From Actinomycetes bacterium (GTDB lineage Bacteria; Actinomycetota; Actinomycetes; Propionibacteriales; Nocardioidaceae), in assembly GCA_023252095.1 (NCBI GenBank), contig JAHEXN010000021.1:1-20319 (forward strand): 20,319 nt of DNA. The letters are read 5' to 3'. Positions 1 to 5,817 of this stretch are shown here, one piece after another (positions within the stretch are counted from its first letter, which is position 1; the number at the start of each line of letters is the position of its first letter). Below the pieces are notes generated by a model. The model did no database searches and was not told the DNA's origin. It saw nothing but the letters and a program-made list of their open reading frames with translations. Made by a program: the position numbers and the translations under genes.

Positions 1-17
1 TCCTTTCCTACAGATGA

Positions 18-48
18 GACCCCGAGGGGGTCCCGATGGGTGATCGGG
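18..48 (-). other. rplJ-rplL intercistronic hairpins
   Basis: Two short inverted repeats follow the rplJ stop codon: CCCGAT/ATCGGG (32-37 and 43-48) and GACCCC/GGGGTC (18-23 and 27-32), which abut and compete for one base. Neither has a T-tract on the minus strand, so they look more like an mRNA processing or stabilising structure than a terminator. A purine-rich GGAAAGGA on the minus strand at 1-8 would be the ribosome binding site of the next gene, expected from family synteny to be rplL, whose start lies outside the window. Confidence 0.45.
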
Positions 49-53
49 GCGGT

Positions 54-677
54 TCAGCCCTCGGTGGTCGCGTCGTCGGTCGCGGCCTCGGGGGCCGTCT
101 CCTCCGTCGCAGGGGTGGTGTCGGCGTCCTCCGCAGGTGCGGCGGCAGCCTCGGCCGGGCTCTCCTCGGCCTTCTTCGCCTCGAGGGCCGCCACGAGGCG
201 GGCCGTCTGGGCGAGCGGGGCGGCGAAGAGCGAGACTGCGTTCTGCAGGCTGCCCTTCATCGCGCCGGCCATCTTCGCGAGGAGGACCTCGCGCGACTCG
301 AGGTCGGCCAGCTTCTTGATCTCGTCAGCGCTGAGCTGCTTCCCGTCGAGGAAGCCGCCCTTGATGACGAGATGGGTGTTCACCTTCGCGAAGTCACGCA
401 GACCCTTGGCCGTCTCGACCGGATCGCCCGAGATGAAGGCGATGGCGGTCGGACCGGTGAGGAGGGCGTCATCGATGTCGATGCCGGCCTCCTTGGCCGC
501 GATCTTGGTCAGCGTGTTCTTGGCGACGGCATAGCTCGCCGTCTCACCGAGGATGCGCCGCAGTTCCTGCAGCTGCTTGACGGTGAGACCGCGGTACTCG
601 GTGAGCACAGCGCCGTTGGACTCTCGGAAGTTCTCCGCGAGCTCAGCGACCGCTGCAGCCTTGTCCGGGCGTGCCAT
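54..677 (-). CDS. rplJ: 50S ribosomal protein L10
   Basis: This 207-residue protein begins MARPDKAAAVAELAENF and carries the typical L10 stretches LTEYRGLTVKQLQELR and YAVAKNTLTKIA. L10 anchors the L7/L12 dimers to 23S rRNA to form the ribosomal stalk that recruits translation factors. The C-terminus from about residue 168 is an Ala/Glu/Asp-rich tail, common in actinobacterial L10. The frame is open further upstream to 794, but the ATG at 677 has a strong GGAAGGAG ribosome binding site a few bases before it, and upstream residues do not resemble L10 and overlap the leader RNA. It is preceded by its own promoter and an attenuator-like leader, so it is transcribed separately from rplK-rplA. In this family L10, or the L10-L12 complex, represses its own mRNA by binding the leader. 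Confidence 0.97.
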   Translation of the reverse strand: MARPDKAAAVAELAENFRESNGAVLTEYRGLTVKQLQELRRILGETASYAVAKNTLTKIAAKEAGIDIDDALLTGPTAIAFISGDPVETAKGLRDFAKVNTHLVIKGGFLDGKQLSADEIKKLADLESREVLLAKMAGAMKGSLQNAVSLFAAPLAQTARLVAALEAKKAEESPAEAAAAPAEDADTTPATEETAPEAATDDATTEG

Positions 678-855
678 GGGTCTCCTTCCAGCACATGTCA
701 GTGCCGAGGACCAGGCGAAGGGCCACGAAAAAGCGCCCCGTGCAGGGCACGGAGCGCATGGAAGCATGAACTCTGAACCTGCGTGGGCCGCCACCAGGAT
801 CGCTCCTGGGGCACTTCGGGCGATCCGGGTGGATCACCGACCGACGGTCTTCGGC
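678..855 (-). promoter_or_regulatory. Ribosomal protein L10 leader RNA
   Basis: About 180 nt of untranslated leader lie between the rplJ promoter and its start codon. Near the 5' end the RNA has CCGCCGAAGACCGTCGGT, resembling the conserved GAAGACC-containing part of actinobacterial L10 leaders as I recall them. Further hairpins follow, such as CCAGGAGCGATCCTGG around 803-818. The leader ends in a strong intrinsic terminator (728-757) placed before the ribosome binding site. This architecture fits autogenous attenuation by L10(L12)4: bound protein favours the terminator, free leader allows read-through. The fold was judged by eye only. Confidence 0.8.
728..757 (-). terminator. Attenuator terminator in L10 leader
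   Basis: An 11-position stem with one mismatch (733-743 paired with 747-757, loop of three) is followed on the minus strand by five U residues (728-732). It is the only hairpin in the window with a genuine U-tract. It lies about 50 nt upstream of the rplJ start, so it must act as a conditional terminator and not as the end of the upstream lipoprotein gene alone. Confidence 0.8.
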
Positions 856-861
856 GGTGCC

Positions 862-890
862 ACTCTACGCGCGTGGCGTCCCGCGGCCAA
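862..890 (-). promoter_or_regulatory. Promoter of rplJ(-rplL)
   Basis: On the minus strand a TTGGCC -35 box (885-890) is separated by exactly 17 nt from a TAGAGT -10 box (862-867). It sits in the gap just after the lipoprotein stop codon and just before the L10 leader, and is the best-formed sigma70-type promoter I found here. Confidence 0.75.
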
Positions 891-897
891 ATCGGCG

Positions 898-1683
898 TCA
901 GAGGCCGAAGGCCGAGCCGTCCGTGACCTGATCGGCCGGGGGTGCCGCGATCTCCACCGGATCGCCCCAGGCGGTGTAGTCGATCACGACCTCAGCGCCC
1001 GCGAGCGACGTCGTGACCCGGCGCGGCAGGTCGTCCGGCCCGAGCAGCATCGTGACCTCGATCGAGGCCGGCAGCTCACCTCCGGCCAGGGCGAGCTGAT
1101 CGGGAGTCAGGACCTTCGACGGGTCGAGTGTCAGGACGTACGCCGTTGTCGCGACACCGTCGACCTCGGTGGCGCCGTCGCCGACCGCGAAGTCGGTCAG
1201 GGCCGACTCGAAGAGGGTGAGCTGCGTGGCGGGGTTGGCCTGGTCCAGCAGGCCCTTGAAGGTCTGGCCGAACGTGCCACCACTGTCGGGGTCGACCCGC
1301 AGGAACATGCCGCCGGAGAACTGGCCGAGGTTGACGTAGTACGTGCCGTCGACCAGGACGACCTCGTTGCCGTTGAGCGAGACCGCGAGCGACGTGGCGG
1401 CCGTGTCAGCACCGACGACGACGTCACCCTCGCCGCTGGCGCCGGCGGCACCGAAGTCGAGATCCACGTGGACCGAACCCGACTCGAGCATCGCGGCCGA
1501 GACGGTCGATGCGAAGTCCTCCTGGGTCAGGGCGCCGCCCGCGGGATCGTCCGTGCCGTCGTCGCTGCTCGCGGCGGTGGGGTCGGGCTTCGGATCGTCC
1601 TCACCGCTGCAGGCGGCGAGCGCCAGACCGGCCGTCAGTGCGAGAGCCGCAGCCGCGGCACGGGTCCGGAGTCGGGTCGACAT
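898..1683 (-). CDS. LppX/LprAFG-type lipoprotein
   Basis: The 261-residue product has a signal peptide and lipobox: Arg-containing N-terminus, an Ala/Leu-rich core and LALAACSG, placing the lipidated cysteine at residue 25. The mature region starts with an acidic Ser/Asp/Pro linker, then a domain with repeated Gly/Val strands (DLDFGAAGASGEGDVVVG, VVLVDGTYYVNLGQF, GVATTAYVLTLDPSK) like the LppX_LprAFG family. Members of that family bind lipids or triacylated glycolipids and carry them toward the outer envelope; the substrate here is unknown. An ATG at 1695 is also in frame, but the ATG at 1683 lies 7 nt behind a TATGCT -10-like box, which suggests a leaderless mRNA starting there. The gene sits between rplA and rplJ, an arrangement I associate with Nocardioidaceae. 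Confidence 0.85.
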   Translation of the reverse strand: MSTRLRTRAAAAALALTAGLALAACSGEDDPKPDPTAASSDDGTDDPAGGALTQEDFASTVSAAMLESGSVHVDLDFGAAGASGEGDVVVGADTAATSLAVSLNGNEVVLVDGTYYVNLGQFSGGMFLRVDPDSGGTFGQTFKGLLDQANPATQLTLFESALTDFAVGDGATEVDGVATTAYVLTLDPSKVLTPDQLALAGGELPASIEVTMLLGPDDLPRRVTTSLAGAEVVIDYTAWGDPVEIAAPPADQVTDGSAFGL

Positions 1684-1690
1684 GGGATCC

Positions 1691-1696
1691 AGCATA
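1691..1696 (-). promoter_or_regulatory. -10 box of lipoprotein gene (leaderless)
   Basis: TATGCT on the minus strand lies 7 nt before the ATG at 1683. No Shine-Dalgarno sequence is present, and no clear -35 box is visible. Confidence 0.5.
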
Positions 1697-1730
1697 GGAG
1701 CGCCGGTGCCGCCGGGCGTGCACCACCCTC

Positions 1731-1816
1731 GGGCGGTGAGTAGTCCACCTTCCGCGAGCGGGACGGTGTCTCAGCCACCTGTGAAGGGAGCCGAACGGTG
1801 GACGAGCCACCGCCCG
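1731..1816. repeat. Palindromic repeat cluster A (three units)
   Basis: Three related units are packed in the gap between rplA and the lipoprotein gene. Unit 1 is GGGCGGTGAGTAGTCCACCT (1731-1750). Unit 2 is a diverged copy, GGGACGGTGTCTCAGCCACCT (1770-1790). Unit 3 is inverted: the minus strand reads GGGCGGTGGCTCGTCCACCG over about 1796-1815. The same unit recurs at 8902-8983 and, diverged, at 12993-13017. The core GGTG...CACC is an imperfect palindrome. Confidence 0.75.
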
Positions 1817-1824
1817 CCCAGACG

Positions 1825-1866
1825 CACGAGGGCCCGGCGCCGCAGGTGCGGTGCCGGGCCCTCGTG
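1825..1866 (-). terminator. Hairpin terminator after rplA
   Basis: A 14-bp perfect stem (1825-1838 with 1853-1866) continues with an inner CCGCA/TGCGG stem. It begins 15 nt beyond the rplA stop codon. There is no T-tract on the minus strand, as is common for actinobacterial hairpin terminators. It probably ends the secE-nusG-rplK-rplA transcript. Confidence 0.7.
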
Positions 1867-1880
1867 GACGATCTGGAGGC

Positions 1881-2597
1881 TCAGGCCTCGGTGTCGCTCG
1901 CGACGTTGCGGGTGCGCGAGGGGTCGACGCCGATGCCGGGGCCGTTGGTCGTGGAGATCGTGACCTTCTTGACGTAGCGGCCCTTCGAGCTGGACGGCTT
2001 GAGGCGCAGGATCTCCTCGAGCGCGGCGCCGTAGTTCTCGGCGAGCTGCTCGGCGGAGAACGACGCCTTGCCGATCACGAAGTGCAGGTTGGCGTGGCGA
2101 TCGACGCGGAACTCGATCTTGCCGCCCTTGATGTCGCCGACGGCCTTGGCGACATCGGTCGTGACGGTGCCGGTCTTGGGGTTCGGCATGAGGTTGCGCG
2201 GGCCGAGGACGCGGCCGAGGCGACCGACCTTGCCCATCATGTCGGGCGTCGCGACGACGGCGTCGAAGTCGAGCCAGCCCTCGTTGATCTTGTCGACGAG
2301 CTCGTCGGCGCCGACGTGGTCGGCACCGGCCTCACGGGCGGCGTCGGCGTTGGCGCCGGTGGCGAAGACCAGGACCCGGGCGGTCTTGCCGGTGCCGTGC
2401 GGGAGGATGACGGTGCCGCGCACCATCTGGTCGGCCTTGCGCGGGTCGACACCGAGGCGGACGGCGACGTCCACGGTGGAGTCGTACTTCGTGCTGCCGG
2501 ACTCCTTGGCGAGGGTGGTCGCCTGCAGAGGGGTGTGGAGCGTGTCCTTGTCGAACTTGTCGGCGACCGCGCGGTACGCCTTGCTGTGTTGTGCCAT
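1881..2597 (-). CDS. rplA: 50S ribosomal protein L1
   Basis: The 238-residue protein matches L1 in length and sequence, including VDVAVRLGVDPRKADQMVRG, HGTGKTARVLVFATG and GRLGRVLGPRNLMPNPKTGT, the last being the L1 signature. L1 binds 23S rRNA at the mobile stalk that handles exit of deacylated tRNA, and in many bacteria represses translation of the rplK-rplA mRNA. The ATG start has a GGAAAG ribosome binding site. It follows rplK by 74 nt and is the last gene of the cluster before a long hairpin. Confidence 0.98.
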   Translation of the reverse strand: MAQHSKAYRAVADKFDKDTLHTPLQATTLAKESGSTKYDSTVDVAVRLGVDPRKADQMVRGTVILPHGTGKTARVLVFATGANADAAREAGADHVGADELVDKINEGWLDFDAVVATPDMMGKVGRLGRVLGPRNLMPNPKTGTVTTDVAKAVGDIKGGKIEFRVDRHANLHFVIGKASFSAEQLAENYGAALEEILRLKPSSSKGRYVKKVTISTTNGPGIGVDPSRTRNVASDTEA

Positions 2598-2622
2598 GGC
2601 TTCTTTCCTTGGTGTGCCAGGT

Positions 2623-2650
2623 GTGGTGCGGGCCCAGCGGGCCCTCCCAC
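2623..2650 (-). promoter_or_regulatory. Putative L1-binding hairpin between rplK and rplA
   Basis: On the minus strand the rplK-rplA spacer has GTGGGAGGGCCC, a GCT loop, then GGGCCCGCACCAC, giving a G/C-rich stem with a side bulge. Ribosomal protein L1 recognises a short stem with a bulge on its own mRNA in other bacteria, and the placement here fits that role. The assignment rests on position and general shape only. Confidence 0.45.
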
Positions 2651-2671
2651 GTACTTCTGGGGTGGTGGTGA

Positions 2672-3103
2672 CTAGCCCTCGACCGTGATGCCCATGGAGC
2701 GGGCGGTGCCCTCGACGATCTTGGCCGCGGCCTCGATGTCGTTGGCGTTCAGGTCGGGGAGCTTGGTCGTGGCGATCTCACGGACCTGGGCGGCGGAGAT
2801 CTTGCCGACCTTGTCGGTGTGCGGCGTGGCCGAGCCCTTGGCGAGCCCGGCAGCCTTCTTGATCAGCTCGGCCGCCGGCGGCGTCTTGGTGACGAACGTG
2901 AACGAACGGTCCTCGTAGATCGTGATCTCGACGGGGATGACGTTGCCGCGCATGGACTCCGTGGCGGCGTTGTACGCCTTGCAGAACTCCATGATGTTGA
3001 CGCCGGTCGGGCCGAGCGCGGTGCCGACGGGCGGCGCAGGGTTGGCCTGGCCGGCCTGCAGCTGCACCTTGACGACAGCGGTGACCTTCTTCTTGGGAGG
3101 CAT
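2672..3103 (-). CDS. rplK: 50S ribosomal protein L11
   Basis: The 143-residue protein starts MPPKKKVTAVVKVQLQAGQA and contains PAPPVGTALGPTGVNIMEFC and the C-terminal stretch GKISAAQVREIATTKLPDLN, all diagnostic for L11. L11 sits at the GTPase-associated centre with 23S rRNA, is the target region of thiopeptide antibiotics, and is needed for RelA-type stringent signalling in many bacteria. An AAGGA element lies about 11 nt before the ATG. It is 49 nt downstream of nusG in the same direction. Confidence 0.98.
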   Translation of the reverse strand: MPPKKKVTAVVKVQLQAGQANPAPPVGTALGPTGVNIMEFCKAYNAATESMRGNVIPVEITIYEDRSFTFVTKTPPAAELIKKAAGLAKGSATPHTDKVGKISAAQVREIATTKLPDLNANDIEAAAKIVEGTARSMGITVEG

Positions 3104-3152
3104 GTTTTCGGGTCCTTGTTGATTCGGGGTGGTGCGAGGACGAGCGGAGCGC

Positions 3153-3989
3153 TCAGACCTTCTGGATCTGGGTGAAGCTCAGCTCGACCGGGGTCTCGCG
3201 ACCGAAGATCTCGACCAGCGCCTTGACGCGCTGGGCGTCGACGTTGATCTCGGTGATGGTCGCGTGCAGCGTGGCGAACGGACCGTCGACGACCATGACG
3301 GAGTCACCCGTCTGGAAGTCCGCGAACTCGACCTTGGGGGCCTTCGTGGGCTGCTTGTCGGAGGCGTCGTCGGACGCCGTGGCGGCGACCTCGGCCTCCA
3401 CCGCCGGGGCGAGCATCTGCTCGACCTCGGCGAGGCTCAGCGGGACCGGCTGGTGGGCGTTGCCCACGAAGCCGGTGACCGACGGTGTGTGGCGGACGAC
3501 GCCCCACGACTCGTCGGTGAGGTCCATGCGGACCAGGACGTAGCCGGGAAGGACGGTGCGCTTGACGAGCTTGCGCTGACCGTTCTTGATCTCGGCGACC
3601 TCCTCGGTGGGCACGACGACCTCGAAGATGTCGTCCTCGGCGTTGAGCGAGGTGATGCGGTTCTCGATGTTGGCCTTGACCCGCTTCTCCATGCCCGAGT
3701 ACGTGTGCACCACGTACCAGTCGCCGACCTGGCTGTAGAGGCGGTCGCGGAACTCCTGGAGCGGGTCGGACGGAGCCTCGGGCTCGTCGGCGACGGCGTC
3801 GTCGGACTCGACCTCGTCGGTCACGTCGTCGGCCGAGGCGTCGTCGCCCTCGGCGACGGCGTCGTCGGCGGTGTCGGCCTCGTCGGCGGCAGCGTCGTCC
3901 GCGGTCTCGGCGGTCGGTGCCTCGGTGTCGACCTCGGGGACGTCGTGCTCCTGCACGTCGCCCGTCGTCTCTTCGTAGCTCTCACTCAC
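3153..3989 (-). CDS. nusG: Transcription termination/antitermination factor NusG
   Basis: The 278-residue protein is longer than E. coli NusG (about 180). Residues 1-78 form an Asp/Glu/Ala-rich acidic extension of low complexity. The NGN domain covers about 88-190 (DWYVVHTYSGMEKRVKANIE, KRTVLPGYVLVRMDLTDESW, VRHTPSVTGFVG), where it binds the RNA polymerase clamp. A flexible acidic linker (about 195-218) leads to the KOW domain (about 222-278, FQTGDSVMVVDGPFATLHAT), which contacts Rho or ribosomal protein S10. The start is GTG with AGGA about 10 nt upstream; the Shine-Dalgarno overlaps the end of secE, 13 nt away, so the two genes are probably translationally coupled. Acidic N-terminal extensions are usual in actinobacterial NusG. 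Confidence 0.97.
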   Translation of the reverse strand: MSESYEETTGDVQEHDVPEVDTEAPTAETADDAAADEADTADDAVAEGDDASADDVTDEVESDDAVADEPEAPSDPLQEFRDRLYSQVGDWYVVHTYSGMEKRVKANIENRITSLNAEDDIFEVVVPTEEVAEIKNGQRKLVKRTVLPGYVLVRMDLTDESWGVVRHTPSVTGFVGNAHQPVPLSLAEVEQMLAPAVEAEVAATASDDASDKQPTKAPKVEFADFQTGDSVMVVDGPFATLHATITEINVDAQRVKALVEIFGRETPVELSFTQIQKV

Positions 3990-4002
3990 GTGAATTCTCG
4001 TC

Positions 4003-4230
4003 CTAACCGAAGATCTTGAACATCAGCTGACCGAACCCGAAGTCGAGTCCAGCCACGATCGCCATCATCACGAGCACGAACACGAGCACGACGACGAAGT
4101 ACTGCGCGACCATGGGCCGCGTGGGCCACACGACCTTGCGCAGCTCGGCGATCACCTGGCGGATGAAGGTCGCCGGTGAGGTACGGGCCTGCGCGGTGGG
4201 CGTCCGGCCGTCCTTGTCGCGATCGCTCAC
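4003..4230 (-). CDS. secE: Preprotein translocase subunit SecE
   Basis: This 75-residue protein is the short single-helix form of SecE found in Gram-positive bacteria. It has a polar N-terminus, the conserved amphipathic motif ELRKVVWPTRPM (29-40) and one membrane helix (about 44-64). SecE clamps the two halves of the SecY channel. Translation starts at GTG behind an AAGGAG ribosome binding site 5 nt away. It is co-directional with tRNA-Trp upstream and nusG downstream, the standard bacterial order. Confidence 0.97.
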   Translation of the reverse strand: MSDRDKDGRTPTAQARTSPATFIRQVIAELRKVVWPTRPMVAQYFVVVLVFVLVMMAIVAGLDFGFGQLMFKIFG

Positions 4231-4275
4231 GATGCTCCTTCGTCAGTGGTCATGTGGGGGCTCGGGATGGGGATC

Positions 4276-4298
4276 CGGTGGCACCGGCGGTGCCACCG
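4276..4298 (-). other. Hairpin between tRNA-Trp and secE
   Basis: A perfect 10-bp stem, CGGTGGCACC/GGTGCCACCG, with a 3-nt loop sits in the spacer upstream of secE. No T-tract follows on either strand. It could be a weak terminator or processing signal after the tRNA, or a structure in the secE leader. Confidence 0.5.
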
Positions 4299-4371
4299 TG
4301 ACGGGCGAACCAGCGTCCGTCTCTTGTTTTCGTACGTGTTCCACGATGCGTGCTGCGTCGTGCGTACTGGG

Positions 4372-4444
4372 CACGGCACGAGGGACTTGAACCCCCAACC
4401 TTCGGTTTTGGAGACCGATGCTCTGCCAGTTGAGCTAGTGCCGT
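4372..4444 (-). tRNA. tRNA-Trp (anticodon CCA)
   Basis: The 73-nt minus-strand sequence folds as a cloverleaf: acceptor ACGGCAC/GTGCCGT, D-arm TAGCTCAACTGGCAGAGC, anticodon stem CGGT/ACCG with loop CTCCAAA, and T-loop TTCAAGT closed by GGGGG/CCCTC (one G-T pair). CCA is not encoded. Its place directly before secE is conserved across many bacteria. Confidence 0.96.
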
Positions 4445-4516
4445 TCGGCGTGGCCTCGCGCCGCGCCGCCTGCGCGCGGGCATGACGAAACGATGTGAGA
4501 TCTCACCGGAGGCCCC

Positions 4517-4522
4517 AGTGTA
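4517..4522 (-). promoter_or_regulatory. -10 box of tRNA-Trp transcript
   Basis: TACACT on the minus strand lies about 70 nt upstream of the tRNA 5' end. A TTCGAC at 4542-4547 could act as -35 box, but the 19-nt spacing is long. Confidence 0.4.
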
Positions 4523-4561
4523 CGGGGTGGCCGCGTCCGGGGTCGAATCGAGTCCGGACGT

Positions 4562-4595
4562 ACCTCGGGCCCGGTCGCACGACCGGGCCCGAGGT
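4562..4595 (-). terminator. Hairpin terminator after TM2 protein gene
   Basis: A perfect 15-bp stem (4562-4576 with 4581-4595) has a 4-nt loop and starts 13 nt past the TM2 gene stop codon. There is no T-tract. It separates the TM2 gene from the tRNA-Trp/secE cluster downstream on the same strand. Confidence 0.7.
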
Positions 4596-4608
4596 GCGGA
4601 GGGGTGCG

Positions 4609-5106
4609 TCAGCGCGCGAGCGGACGACCCTGCGAGTCGCCGAGCTTGCCGATCGCAATGAGGATCAGGTCGATGAGCGACCAGATGCCACAACCACCCA
4701 GGGTGATCAGCTTGAGGATGCCGAGACCGGTGTAGCCGAGGTAGAAGCGGTCGATGCCGAGGCCGCCGAGCAGGACCGACAGGATCAGTGCCGTGACGAA
4801 GCTCTTGTCGCTGACCGGGCCGTTGTACTGACCGGCGACGCCGTACGCCTGCTGGCCGGGGGCCGCGTAGCCCTGGCCGGGAGCCGGGTAGCCGGGAGCG
4901 GCGGCGGGAGCGAAGGCTCCGCCCAGCTCGGGGAGCGCCGAGGCGAGCACCCACTCGCCACCGTCGGCACGGACGTGGCTGTTCTGCGTGATGTTGCCGG
5001 TGCCGGCGAACTGCTTGAGCTGGTCGAGGGAGTACGGGCCGTACTCGGTGCCGTTGACGTACGTGAAGTACTGGGTGCTGGGCGCAGTGCCCGGATCGGT
5101 GGTCAT
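4609..5106 (-). CDS. GYF-like / TM2 domain membrane protein
   Basis: The 165-residue protein has three parts. Residues about 12-60 (YFTYVNGTEYGPYSLDQLKQF ... GGEWVLASALPEL) resemble the GYF_2 domain, a small Pro-binding or adaptor fold. A Pro/Gly/Ala/Tyr-rich linker spans about 62-98. Residues about 100-153 form a TM2 domain: two hydrophobic helices around GGLGIDRFYLGYTGLGILKL, where the G-x-D-R-F-Y-L-G core is the TM2 signature. It is an inner-membrane protein with the GYF part probably cytoplasmic. TM2 proteins have no settled biochemical function. The ATG has a GAGGAGAA ribosome binding site and a TAGAGT -10 box about 45 nt upstream; a hairpin terminator follows, so it is probably a single-gene unit. 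Confidence 0.88.
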   Translation of the reverse strand: MTTDPGTAPSTQYFTYVNGTEYGPYSLDQLKQFAGTGNITQNSHVRADGGEWVLASALPELGGAFAPAAAPGYPAPGQGYAAPGQQAYGVAGQYNGPVSDKSFVTALILSVLLGGLGIDRFYLGYTGLGILKLITLGGCGIWSLIDLILIAIGKLGDSQGRPLAR

Positions 5107-5147
5107 CTGGAGTTCTCCTCAGGAGGATGCGGGGTGGGCCGGACAGC

Positions 5148-5153
5148 ACTCTA
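5148..5153 (-). promoter_or_regulatory. -10 box of TM2 gene
   Basis: TAGAGT on the minus strand, identical to the rplJ -10 box, lies 41 nt before the ATG. No convincing -35 box is visible. Confidence 0.4.
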
Positions 5154-5264
5154 GGTCAGGAACGGTCCGTCGCGGAGACGTCGTGCACCCGAACGTGCGT
5201 GTGTCCGGCACTCAGACGCGCGTCGAGGGGCGATTGTTCCCGTGGGTCATGCGCGACCTGCACC

Positions 5265-5270
5265 TAGGGT
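5265..5270 (+). promoter_or_regulatory. -10 box of membrane protein gene (leaderless)
   Basis: TAGGGT is followed by 6 nt and then the ATG at 5277. This spacing predicts transcription starting at or next to the start codon. Confidence 0.5.
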
Positions 5271-5276
5271 CGGGGC

Positions 5277-5771
5277 ATGACTGCACCGACGCCGGCCGAC
5301 GGCGCCTCCTTCGCCCGCGCGCACCGGATCCTCGCCGTCGCCCTCCTCTCGGCACCCCTCTACATCCTCGTCGCCCTGTGGTTCGCGGCCCCCGAGGCCG
5401 AGGAGGACCTGCCCACCTGGGCAGCCGGCGTCGCCATCGCCGCCGTCGTCCTGGGCTTTCTCCTGGCCCAGTCGGTCGGCTACCGCGTGGCCCCGCTCGC
5501 TTTCGGCGACGACCGGTCCGTCGCGACGGGGCGCTACCAGCAGTCGATGCTCGTCCGCTTCGTGCTGACCGAGGTCCCCGTCATCCTCGGCGTCGCGGCC
5601 ACGTTCGTGCTGCCGTACGGGGTCTGGACGTACGTCGTCGTGCTGGCCGTCGGGCTGCCGTCGATGGTCCTGCACGTGTGGCCGACCCGCCGCGTCGTCG
5701 AGAAGGTCGCCGTCCGCCTCGAGTCCGGCGGCGTCCCCTCGGGTCTGCGCGAAGTGTTCGGACACCGCTGA
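5277..5771 (+). CDS. Uncharacterised four-helix membrane protein
   Basis: I do not recognise this 164-residue protein. It has four hydrophobic stretches, at about 17-38, 49-65, 93-112 and 116-134, with a charged loop (GDDRSVATGRYQQS) between the second and third and a basic cytoplasmic-looking tail (WPTRRVVEKVAVRLESGG). The N-terminus lacks a cleavable signal. There is no Shine-Dalgarno; the start is set by the TAGGGT box 6 nt upstream. It lies 46 nt before the adenosine deaminase gene on the same strand, but that gene appears to have its own promoter, so a functional link is not shown. Confidence 0.75.
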   Translation: MTAPTPADGASFARAHRILAVALLSAPLYILVALWFAAPEAEEDLPTWAAGVAIAAVVLGFLLAQSVGYRVAPLAFGDDRSVATGRYQQSMLVRFVLTEVPVILGVAATFVLPYGVWTYVVVLAVGLPSMVLHVWPTRRVVEKVAVRLESGGVPSGLREVFGHR

Positions 5772-5805
5772 CACTCCTCCCCGTCGCCCCACGGAAGACG
5801 TGCGA

Positions 5806-5811
5806 CAGGAT
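5806..5811 (+). promoter_or_regulatory. -10-like box of deaminase gene (leaderless)
   Basis: CAGGAT lies 6 nt before the ATG at 5818, the same layout as the other leaderless genes in the window. It is one base off the TANNNT pattern and no -35 box is obvious. Confidence 0.35.
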
Positions 5812-5817
5812 GGACCG

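Noticed and set aside
36..776. Plus-strand open frame opposite rplJ and its leader
   Set aside because: Composition is a Gly/Arg/Leu shadow of rplJ and crosses the L10 leader RNA.
678..794. N-terminal extension of L10 by 39 residues
   Set aside because: The extension overlaps the attenuator hairpin, does not look like L10, and the ATG at 677 has a strong ribosome binding site.
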